Shown here piece after piece: positions 19,070-26,056 of a stretch of DNA of 64,000 nt (the first letter of the stretch is position 1; the number at the start of each line of letters is the position of its first letter). Source of the stretch: Nitrospina sp. (GTDB lineage Bacteria; Nitrospinota; Nitrospinia; Nitrospinales; JACRGP01); the NCBI GenBank assembly GCA_024648695.1, contig JACAVV010000022.1:15001-79000 (forward strand), given 5' to 3'. A program made the position numbers and the translations under genes. The notes beneath the pieces were generated by a model. That model worked only from the letters and a program-made list of their open reading frames with translations. It had not been told where the DNA came from and made no database searches.

Positions 19070-19918
19070 TTGACCAAAGCATTATTTCATTGCGTCCTGT
19101 TATGTCTTCTTGTTTTTAGCATTCCCGCATATGCTCACGAATCCCAAAACCCTTCGCATACGCCTCCCGAAAATATGGTCCTCATCCCGGAAGGCTCTTA
19201 TGAAATGGGAAGCCAGAAATCTCTCCGCGAATTCAATCCAAATGAAATATTTAATCCCGACCGCCATATGCTGGGACCGGAAGACCCGGCGCACACGGTT
19301 TGGATCTCAGCGTTTTATATCGATATTTATGAAGTCACCAATCAGGACTATAAAGAATACGTAGATGCAACGAAGGCAAAGGAACCCCGTTTCTGGGACA
19401 ACCCCGATTTTAACCAGCCCAGGCAACCGGTGGTGGGGGTCTCCTGGTATGAAGCCGCCGATTATTGCAAATGGAAAAACAAAAGGCTCCCGACGGAGGC
19501 CGAATGGGAAAAAGCGTCCCGCGGAAAACGTTCCATCATCTATCCCTGGGGCAACGAGGCACCTGATTCAAAAAAGCTGAACTTCAATAGTGAACATAAG
19601 AAAACCCTGCCGGTGGGTTCCTTCGAAGCGGGGAAATCCGACTATGGAGTGTACGATCTGTCGGGCAACGTAGCGGAATGGGTGTCCGATTGGCATATGG
19701 CTGACTTTTATGTGTTCTCGCCCGATAAAGATCCTACAGGACCCAAAAAGCGGCAATACAAAGTCGTGCGCGGCGGTCACTGGATGAGCACCCCCGATGT
19801 AGTGAACATGACCTACCGGAACGCCTCCATGCCAAAGTACCGGGGAAAACTGAATGGGTTCCGATGTGCCTTGGAAGCTGAAACCGAAGCTTCTGATAAT
19901 GAGAAGGACGTTCATTAA
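19070..19918 (+). CDS. Secreted SUMF1/FGE-like domain protein (non-catalytic type)
   Basis: The protein has a cleavable signal peptide (hydrophobic core LFHCVLLCLLVFSIPAYA) followed by a complete formylglycine-generating-enzyme-like C-type-lectin fold domain. Visible blocks are MVLIPEGSYEMGS, YEVTNQDYKEYV, PVVGVSWYEAADYCKWKNKRLPTEAEWEKASRG, YPWGNEAP, YDLSGNVAEWVSDW and a C-terminal GFRC. The catalytic cysteine pair of true FGE is absent: the GGHWMS block has Ser where the first Cys would be. It is therefore probably a binding or structural protein. The TTG start is chosen for GGAG 7 bp upstream and because it completes the signal peptide. Confidence 0.9.
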   Translation: MTKALFHCVLLCLLVFSIPAYAHESQNPSHTPPENMVLIPEGSYEMGSQKSLREFNPNEIFNPDRHMLGPEDPAHTVWISAFYIDIYEVTNQDYKEYVDATKAKEPRFWDNPDFNQPRQPVVGVSWYEAADYCKWKNKRLPTEAEWEKASRGKRSIIYPWGNEAPDSKKLNFNSEHKKTLPVGSFEAGKSDYGVYDLSGNVAEWVSDWHMADFYVFSPDKDPTGPKKRQYKVVRGGHWMSTPDVVNMTYRNASMPKYRGKLNGFRCALEAETEASDNEKDVH

Positions 19919-19923
19919 AAGAA

Positions 19924-19952
19924 GGGGTATCAATGAAATTATTTAATACCCC
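19924..19952. other. Hairpin between convergent genes, overlapping a TGTCCGGGG motif
   Basis: GGGGTAT (19924-19930) pairs with ATACCCC (19946-19952) around a 15-nt loop. No T-run follows, so termination is only possible. The right arm runs into CCGGACA, the same nine-base core that forms the ends of the MITE-like element at 20372-20654. Confidence 0.4.
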
Positions 19953-19959
19953 GGACACC

Positions 19960-20178
19960 TTATAGCAATAACATGGTTTGTTCGGTCATATAAAGGCTTT
20001 CCCTTAATTCTGCCCTGATTGCCAACTCATCATAAGCTTCAGGGATCAAGACAATGGCTTCGGTTTGGCCATTGATTGTGACGAAAAGAAGCCCGCCTGT
20101 CTCTTGCGTTTGACTCAAATATTTTTGAAGATTCTTGCGATATTTGGTAAAGCTGGTTATATCGGTAGTTTGTGCCAA
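19960..20178 (-). CDS. Phd/YefM-type antitoxin, orphan
   Basis: The 72-residue protein matches the Phd/YefM fold: ITSFTKYRKNLQKYLSQTQETGGLLFVTINGQTEAIVLIPEAYDEL is the typical N-terminal DNA-binding and dimerisation unit. The short C-terminus is where the toxin-binding tail would be. The TTG start at 20178 has AAGGAT 5-6 nt upstream. No RelE, Doc or other toxin frame is present on either side. It is therefore an orphan, next to mobile-element debris. It may still repress its own promoter. Confidence 0.75.
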   Translation of the reverse strand: MAQTTDITSFTKYRKNLQKYLSQTQETGGLLFVTINGQTEAIVLIPEAYDELAIRAELRESLYMTEQTMLLL

Positions 20179-20289
20179 AACGATCCTTGTTTATTTGCAA
20201 ACATAATTCACCCGAGTTACGGATAAAAAGGGGGAAACCCACAAAGTCGTTTAAATAGGTCAAAGAACTAATTGAGGGCTCTAAATTGT

Positions 20290-20360
20290 GTGCCTTCGGT
20301 CTCATTTATCCCTCTCACCCTAGTCCTCTCCCTCCTGGGAAATAAGGTGACTTTTTATCC
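20290..20360 (-). repeat. Composite interspersed repeat, copy A
   Basis: This is the reverse-complement orientation of the copy at 51628-51711. Shared blocks are GCCTTC, TAGTCCTCTCCCTCC, GGG, GGTG and TTTTATCC in the same order. It lies in non-coding DNA between the antitoxin and the MITE-like element. Confidence 0.65.
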
Positions 20361-20371
20361 ATAACCCGGTT

Positions 20372-20654
20372 TCACTACTGTCCGGGGAAATTTTTAACAT
20401 TGGGTTGATAGTCCAGTATTAAAAAATATTTCATTGTTTTTTAAGGAGTTACCTGTTTTCGATCCATGCTGTCCGGGAAAACCTGAATCTACATCCCCTG
20501 AAAGAGTTTTCTGAGATCGCTGAAAATCCTTATCAGTGTGGGAACAGGCATTTACAGCCATTTTAGGAGCTTATTCGTGCTGTCCGGTTAAAAAACAGCC
20601 CAATTAAGCCTCACGTTTTCAAAGAATATTTTGATTTTCCCCGGACACTAGTGA
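20372..20654. mobile_element. MITE-like non-autonomous element, 283 bp
   Basis: The left end (20372-20392) and the reverse complement of the right end (20634-20654) agree at 19 of 21 positions, sharing TCACTA and TGTCCGGGGAAA. The element is flanked by a direct repeat CCCGGTT (20365-20371 and 20655-20661), extendable to ACCCGGTTT if terminal bases are shared, as expected for a target-site duplication. Inside there is no open reading frame of useful size. The core TGTCCGG recurs at 20470 and 20581. The family of the parent insertion sequence is unknown to me. Confidence 0.75.
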
Positions 20655-20788
20655 CCCGGTTTAGTTAGGTGCATGTATACACTTTGGAAAAATCAGTCAA
20701 GTCGGGTTCCAAGGTTTGTTAATCTTTCAAAAATTCTGGTCTGCCTAAGAGGATTGAGTTCGGGAGCATGTTGATTTGCTTTTGAAAT

Positions 20789-22075
20789 TTAATAATGATT
20801 TTTTATTTGTTCTGCTATGGATTTTGCAAAAATATCATTCCCCTTTTGGTTGAAATGGCATATGTCGTAATAAAGTGTGTTTGCAGTATCCACGAAAATG
20901 TTCGTTAAATCTTTGTATAAAATTCCATAATCAACAAGTTCATTAGCTCTTGATTTAAATACTGGATATAGCTTGTGAACTCCTTGCGCCCAAATGTGGT
21001 TTTTAGAACCAATTAATTTGATTTCATCGGGGGTAAAATTTTTTAGGGAATCTGGGTCATGAGCGGTAGGTTGCAAAAAATGAAAGTATCTTATTCCTTT
21101 TTTAGAGGCAATGTCCTGCATAAGTTTTGAAGAATTGATCCAAATGTCCGCAATGCTCTTTAAACCAACATCATGCAATGGTCCTTGAGTTGAAACTTTG
21201 CTTGTCTTCATCGATAGCTCGGTCACCTTTTTTGTATAAGTGATTTCGTGCTTTTTCGCTTCAATATCCCAGTGGTCATAAAGTCTCGTGAATATAAAAG
21301 AGAGAATATGACTATATGTATGGGCCTCATATAATGAATAATAAAAATCTCTTTTTTTAATTGAATTTTGATGTTCCCCAATGGTCTCACTAATTTCGGG
21401 AGTTAACGTGTTGCCTTTTATCAACTGTGCCCAGTGATAAGAGGAAGGATAAATTGGAGATACCTCATTTATAAGATTATTGTATGATAGAGCCGCTTCA
21501 TTAAACCCATCAATATTAAGGACTATATCGGGAATTGTATGTGTGATTAATAAAAAGCTAAAAAGGTTTAGCTGTTGTGGTTGCTTATACCCACCGGTTG
21601 CCATATTAAGCAAAATGATATTTTTACTTCTTAAAAATTTATGTTGTTTTAATTGTTCTAAAAATTCTTTTTGTGATTGCAGGGCAAACCATCTGGCTAC
21701 TGAACCTCCAAGAACTAAAATCAGGAAATCATTGGGCTTTTTAATTAATGGGATATTGTATTTAGAAACAAAGCCCATATTATTGTTTGGGATATGGAGC
21801 CAGTAAGGGTTTTGATCATTTTCTGATTGTTTGTTTAACCTGCTTTGATCCAGAAATTCCGTTAAGTCTTTTCCTGGAGTTTCGATCCAACCTAAATAAG
21901 GACTTATTAAATGTTTTGGAAGTGTTTTGGTTGTCCCAAAAGTTTTTTTTGATTTTTCGGGGACTGTTAACGCACCTTTATAAGCAAACCCAAAAAATAG
22001 GTCCGCAATTACCAGGCAGAGCCCAAAAACTAAGAAATTAACGGTAATAAGTGAGAGTAGTTTTTTTACATTCAT
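20789..22075 (-). CDS. SGNH/GDSL hydrolase-like membrane-anchored protein
   Basis: A 428-residue protein with an N-terminal hydrophobic anchor (about residues 8-30) and SGNH-type blocks. The nucleophile motif appears as VLGGSVARW near residue 123, the third block as NIDGFNEA, and the last block as DICHFNQKGNDIFA with the Asp-x-x-His pair. Such proteins often act as esterases or acyltransferases on glycans. The coding sequence is visibly richer in A and T than its neighbours and lies next to a mobile element, so recent acquisition is plausible. The substrate is unknown, and the ribosome-binding site is weak. Confidence 0.72.
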   Translation of the reverse strand: MNVKKLLSLITVNFLVFGLCLVIADLFFGFAYKGALTVPEKSKKTFGTTKTLPKHLISPYLGWIETPGKDLTEFLDQSRLNKQSENDQNPYWLHIPNNNMGFVSKYNIPLIKKPNDFLILVLGGSVARWFALQSQKEFLEQLKQHKFLRSKNIILLNMATGGYKQPQQLNLFSFLLITHTIPDIVLNIDGFNEAALSYNNLINEVSPIYPSSYHWAQLIKGNTLTPEISETIGEHQNSIKKRDFYYSLYEAHTYSHILSFIFTRLYDHWDIEAKKHEITYTKKVTELSMKTSKVSTQGPLHDVGLKSIADIWINSSKLMQDIASKKGIRYFHFLQPTAHDPDSLKNFTPDEIKLIGSKNHIWAQGVHKLYPVFKSRANELVDYGILYKDLTNIFVDTANTLYYDICHFNQKGNDIFAKSIAEQIKNHY

Positions 22076-22177
22076 TTAGTTTGGAGATTTCTGGAGGAAA
22101 AGTGTCATTTCTGAATTTCAATTTTTATTGAATATAGTGAAATATTTTATTCGAGATTAATAAAGTTATTTTTTAGG

Positions 22178-23374
22178 TTAAATTAACACCTTTTCAATCC
22201 GCTCCAAAGCCCAATCGATCTCGTCCTTTTTGATGATTAATGGTGGCGCAAAGCGTATCACGTGCTGGTGGGTTTCTTTGCACAAGATGCCTTCGTTTCG
22301 CAGAGCTTCACAAAACTTGCGGGCTCCCCCGGCTTCCCGGTAAAGCTCGACGCCTATCATCAATCCGCGTCCGCGGACCTCTTTGATGTGAGGTGATTTG
22401 ATGGATTCCAGGCTTTTCAAAAAGTACGGGCCGAGTTCGGCGGCGTTTTCGATCATGCCTTCATCAATCAGGACTTTTAATGCCGTACGGGCGACGGCGC
22501 AAGCCAGGGGGTTGCCGCCAAAGGTACTGCCGTGGTCGCCGGGGCGAAACACGCCAAGGACTTCTTTGTTGGAGAGAACCGCTGAAATTGGGTAAAAGCC
22601 TCCTGACAGGGCTTTGCCGACCAGGGTGAGGTCGCTTTGAATGCCTTCGTGCTCTTCGGCGAATAATTTTCCCGTGCGTCCGAGTCCGGTTTGAATTTCG
22701 TCCAGGACCATCATCACATTATTCTCGTCGCATAGTTGGCGGGCCGATTTAAGATATTTGGCGGGCGGGATGATGACGCCGCCTTCTCCTTGAATGGGTT
22801 CCACGAGAAATCCAACGGTGTTGGGGTTGATGGCTTTGGCCAGCGCATCGATGTCGCCAAAGGGGACAATTTTGAATCCGGGAGTGAACGGTTCATAGCC
22901 TTCGCGGTATTGCGCTTCGGTGCTGAATCCTACAATAGTGAGGGTTCTGCCATGAAAGTTATTGGCGCAAACGATGATCTCGGCTTTGCCCGTTTCGACC
23001 CCTTTCACTTGGTAGCCCCATTTACGAACCGCTTTAATAGCCGTTTCGACAGCTTCTGCCCCGCTGTTCATGGGCAGAGCTGAATGGGATTGCGTGAGTT
23101 CGCAAATTTCCTTGTAAAACAGGCCTAACTGGTCGTTGCGAAACGCTCTGGAGACCAGAGTCAGGTTTTTCGCCTGCTGAATCATGGTGTCCAGAATTTT
23201 CGGGTGGCAATGGCCTTGATTGACTGCCGAATACGCCGACAGGCAATCCATGTAGCGGTTGCCTTCGATATCCCAGACCCAGATACCCTCTCCACGGCTG
23301 AGGACCACGTCCAAAGGCTTGTAATTCATAGCGCCGAATTGGGCCTCTAATTCGATGTACTCTTTTGTTTTCAT
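22178..23374 (-). CDS. rocD: Ornithine aminotransferase
   Basis: This PLP enzyme converts ornithine and 2-oxoglutarate to glutamate semialdehyde and glutamate. The 398-residue sequence follows class III aminotransferases of the RocD type. It shows the N-terminal [52 protein letters not shown] and [23 protein letters not shown] carries the cofactor Asp, and [16 protein letters not shown] the Schiff-base Lys. The GYEPFTPGF substrate-loop region also fits ornithine rather than acetylornithine enzymes. It stands alone, divergent from the chlorite-dismutase-like gene. Confidence 0.93.
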   Translation of the reverse strand: MKTKEYIELEAQFGAMNYKPLDVVLSRGEGIWVWDIEGNRYMDCLSAYSAVNQGHCHPKILDTMIQQAKNLTLVSRAFRNDQLGLFYKEICELTQSHSALPMNSGAEAVETAIKAVRKWGYQVKGVETGKAEIIVCANNFHGRTLTIVGFSTEAQYREGYEPFTPGFKIVPFGDIDALAKAINPNTVGFLVEPIQGEGGVIIPPAKYLKSARQLCDENNVMMVLDEIQTGLGRTGKLFAEEHEGIQSDLTLVGKALSGGFYPISAVLSNKEVLGVFRPGDHGSTFGGNPLACAVARTALKVLIDEGMIENAAELGPYFLKSLESIKSPHIKEVRGRGLMIGVELYREAGGARKFCEALRNEGILCKETHQHVIRFAPPLIIKKDEIDWALERIEKVLI

Positions 23375-23490
23375 GACGATACCTCGATTGAAAATCTCTG
23401 GTAACCTCTATTTATTTTAACACAATGGGATTTCACTGGGAAAAGGATACGACCGGTCGACCATATCATTGATATAGGGTAACAATTTCG

Positions 23491-23518
23491 TTGATATTCG
23501 GGTTCAGTCAGGTATAAT
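23491..23518 (+). promoter_or_regulatory. Sigma-70-type promoter for the Cld-like gene
   Basis: TTGATA (23491-23496), a 16-bp spacer and TATAAT (23513-23518) lie about 38 bp upstream of the start codon at 23556. The -35 hexamer is preceded by a second TTGATAT about 23 bp upstream, a short direct repeat that could be a regulator site. Confidence 0.72.
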
Positions 23519-23555
23519 TGCGATACTATCAAAACCCTATCCCTAGAGACGAATT

Positions 23556-24515
23556 ATGGCAATAGATGACAAAGAATTGGAAGAATTAATGCCCCCGACA
23601 ACCCTGGACTGGACCGAGGACGCCATCGCGCGCATGAAAAATGTGCCCTTTTTCGTAAGAAAAAGTGTGGTGCGGGGAATTGAACAATATGCTAGCGATA
23701 AGGGCATCGCCCTCATCGATGATGAAGTGGTATCCCGTGCCCGGCAGGAGAGGGAAGGGGCCGCTATAGCCGATAGGCAAGCGCAAGCAAAGGCGGAAGC
23801 GGAAGCGGCTGAAAATGGTCAGGGCACGCGTCGGCAATTCGTTAACTTCTGTTTTTATAAGCTGGATCCTTCGTTTCGGCGTTTGCCCAAAGAAGAGCGC
23901 GATGCGGCGAAGAAAGAGTTCCTTGAAGTTCTGGAAGAATATGACTCCAGCAACAAAATGATCGTGTTGAGTTACTCGATGGTGGGTCTGCGCTCCGATG
24001 TCGACATCATGCTTTGGAGGATTTCCTACGAAGTGGAAGAGTTTCAAAAAATGACCACCCGCTTGTATCAGACCGGTTTGGGCGCTTATCTGACGATCTC
24101 CTCTAATTATTTATCGATGACGAAGCGTTCTATGTATCTCGATATGTTCAATCCGGAGCATGAAGAGGATCGTACCCACATCATTCCGGGCAAAGCCAAA
24201 TACCTGTTCATCTACCCCTTCACCAAAAAGCGTGAATGGTACCTGCTTACGAAATACACCCGGCAGGGAATCATGGACGAGCATATTTATGTCGGAAACA
24301 AGTATCCGTCGGTTAAGCTGAACACCACCTATTCTTTCGGTATTGACGATCACGAGTTTGTGGTCGCATTCGAAACCGATTATCCGCAGGATTTTCTGGA
24401 TTTGGTCATGGACCTGCGCGAGACGGAAGGTAGCCGGTTCACCGAAAACGATATTCCCATTTATACCTGTATAGCAATGTCTCTGGAAGATACTTTGAAT
24501 ACTTTGGGAATCTAG
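23556..24515 (+). CDS. PCP-reductase-like domain fused to a chlorite dismutase/HemQ-family domain
   Basis: Residues about 12-60 (LDWTEDAIARMKNVPFFVRKSVVRGIEQYASDKG and following) match the small PCP_red domain known from the C-terminus of protochlorophyllide reductase subunit ChlB. Residues about 92-319 are a chlorite dismutase/HemQ-like ferredoxin-type domain: FVNFCFYKLDP, IMLWRIS, YPFTKKREWY, then NTTYSFGIDDHEFVVAFETD. His243 in GIMDEHIYVG is at the position of the proximal heme ligand of actinobacterial and archaeal HemQ-type members. A coproheme decarboxylase or heme-dependent role is therefore likelier than chlorite breakdown, but this is inference. A nitrobindin-like gene follows. Confidence 0.85.
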   Translation: MAIDDKELEELMPPTTLDWTEDAIARMKNVPFFVRKSVVRGIEQYASDKGIALIDDEVVSRARQEREGAAIADRQAQAKAEAEAAENGQGTRRQFVNFCFYKLDPSFRRLPKEERDAAKKEFLEVLEEYDSSNKMIVLSYSMVGLRSDVDIMLWRISYEVEEFQKMTTRLYQTGLGAYLTISSNYLSMTKRSMYLDMFNPEHEEDRTHIIPGKAKYLFIYPFTKKREWYLLTKYTRQGIMDEHIYVGNKYPSVKLNTTYSFGIDDHEFVVAFETDYPQDFLDLVMDLRETEGSRFTENDIPIYTCIAMSLEDTLNTLGI

Positions 24516-24537
24516 TTTTAAACAATATTTTCAGTTC

Positions 24538-24573
24538 GCCCCCTTTCTATATTGGAAGGGGGCTTTTTTTTTT
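24538..24573 (+). terminator. Rho-independent terminator after the Cld-like gene
   Basis: GCCCCCTT (24538-24545) pairs with AAGGGGGC (24556-24563), followed by ten T residues (24564-24573). It lies 22 bp after the stop codon and 24 bp before the next start, so the nitrobindin-like gene depends on readthrough or a promoter embedded here. Confidence 0.93.
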
Positions 24574-24596
24574 GTAAAAAACGATTGGAGTGAGTC

Positions 24597-25166
24597 ATGA
24601 GCGATGAAGTGATAAAAAATCTGGGTCCCCTGGCCGCCCTGGCAGGAACCTGGGAAGGCGAAAAGGGAGACGATACGGCGCCGGATGAGGATCCGAGCCA
24701 GGCGGAGTCCAATAAATTCCGCGAACGTATGACATTTGAACCGATGGGTCCAGTTAGGAATCATGCTCAAGTTTTGTACGGATTGAGGTATTCCACAACA
24801 GCTTACCGTCTACCTGAGAACGTCGCCTTCCATGAAGAAGTGGGTTATTGGTTGTGGGATTCGGCAAATAAACAAACTATGCGGTGCTTTATTGTGCCTC
24901 GGGGAGTTTCCATAATTGCCGGCGGAACGGTGGAACCGGATGCCAAAGAATTTGAATTGATTGCAGACCTGGGATCTGAAACCTATGGCATTTGTTCTAA
25001 CAAGTTTTTGGATACGGAGTTTAAAACGGTTCGTTTTGAAATGAAGGTTGTTGTTCATAATGATGACAGCTTCAGTTATGAGCAGGACACCCAATTGCGG
25101 ATCAAGGGCCAGAGCGATTTATTTCATCACATTGATAAAAATACTTTGAGGCGAGTTTCGTCATAA
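24597..25166 (+). CDS. Nitrobindin-like heme-binding beta-barrel protein
   Basis: The 189-residue protein has the nitrobindin/THAP4-type signature. It begins LGPLAALAGTWEGEKGDD (family GxWxGxGxG), has the internal HEEVGYWLWD block and ends with HHIDKNTLRRV, where the proximal heme His of the family lies. Characterised members are small lipocalin-like barrels that bind ferric heme and NO. No signal peptide is present, so it is cytoplasmic. The adjacent heme-related Cld-family gene supports a shared heme or reactive-nitrogen theme, although a terminator separates them. Confidence 0.83.
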   Translation: MSDEVIKNLGPLAALAGTWEGEKGDDTAPDEDPSQAESNKFRERMTFEPMGPVRNHAQVLYGLRYSTTAYRLPENVAFHEEVGYWLWDSANKQTMRCFIVPRGVSIIAGGTVEPDAKEFELIADLGSETYGICSNKFLDTEFKTVRFEMKVVVHNDDSFSYEQDTQLRIKGQSDLFHHIDKNTLRRVSS

Positions 25167-25179
25167 AATAAATTTAGCC

Positions 25180-26046
25180 TCAATGGGCGATTTGTACTTT
25201 TACAAAGACGGAGCGGTTTTCCTGTCCTTGAACCTGGCCCGATTGAAACAATTGATTTCTGCTCTTGGACCCGCTTTGGAGCAATCCGCCGATTTCAATC
25301 CATTCCCCTAAGCGCCCGCTGACTGTGGTGACGACTTGTTGCGTTTGAATAGTGCCCGGTTGGACCCGGGACAATTGTGGTTGGATTTCCAAGGTCACCC
25401 GTTCTCCCGAAACACGCGGGACAACGTTCACTCCCGTGGTGGCTGATTGAAATTCCACAGTTTCAGTGTAAGTACGTCCCCTGTAATTTCTCTGAAACTG
25501 GCGGTTAACAATTGGAATCGATTGCGTGATTTGTATGAGGGCGGGTTTTCCATCCAGGGTCCGAACCTGTTGAGTGTTCATGGTGTTCTCCCTGTGTTGT
25601 CCTGACTGAATCCTGCCTCCAAATACCGAATTCCCCGCCGAACCGAATCCTTGCAATCCTCCTCTTTGGCCAGGACCGGGATTGGCTTCCAGGACGCCCT
25701 GATTACCCAGTTCGATGCGGCCATGAACCTCCGTTTCCAACGAATCAAGATCGCTCTTCAATCCTTGCTTGACGGTGATGATCAGGTTTTTTAGGGGACG
25801 GTCTATATTGGCAAGGATTTCTTTTAAGGTAGCCATGTTTTCCGGGTTGGTACGAATGATGATTTTTCCATTGATGCCAGAAAGACTACCGCCTGTATCC
25901 AGAAAGGGTTCCAATACAGAAATCACTTCCTCAACGTTGCCGTTATTCAGTGGAATGATCTCCAATACTTTTTCCGCGAAGGCCGGATGTGCTGAAATCA
26001 ATATATGAAATATAAAAGAGAATAAAAACGCTATTGACCGTTTCAT
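25180..26046 (-). CDS. Short secretin-like periplasmic protein
   Basis: After a signal peptide (ends PAFAEK), residues about 27-95 resemble the secretin N-domain: LEIIPLNNGNVEEVISVLEPFL, then IIIRTNPENMATLKEILANIDRP. A Gly/Gln/Asn-rich linker follows. The C-terminal half contains secretin-core homology (GKPALIQITQSIPI, GVNVVPRVSGERVTLEIQPQLS, TTVSGRLGEWIEIGGLLQSG). At 288 residues it is too short for a full GspD or PilQ pore. It begins 10 bp after the polA stop with GGAGG upstream, so the two genes are probably co-transcribed. The role is unknown. Confidence 0.82.
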   Translation of the reverse strand: MKRSIAFLFSFIFHILISAHPAFAEKVLEIIPLNNGNVEEVISVLEPFLDTGGSLSGINGKIIIRTNPENMATLKEILANIDRPLKNLIITVKQGLKSDLDSLETEVHGRIELGNQGVLEANPGPGQRGGLQGFGSAGNSVFGGRIQSGQHRENTMNTQQVRTLDGKPALIQITQSIPIVNRQFQRNYRGRTYTETVEFQSATTGVNVVPRVSGERVTLEIQPQLSRVQPGTIQTQQVVTTVSGRLGEWIEIGGLLQSGSKSRNQLFQSGQVQGQENRSVFVKVQIAH

Positions 26047-26056
26047 TCAAGCCTCC

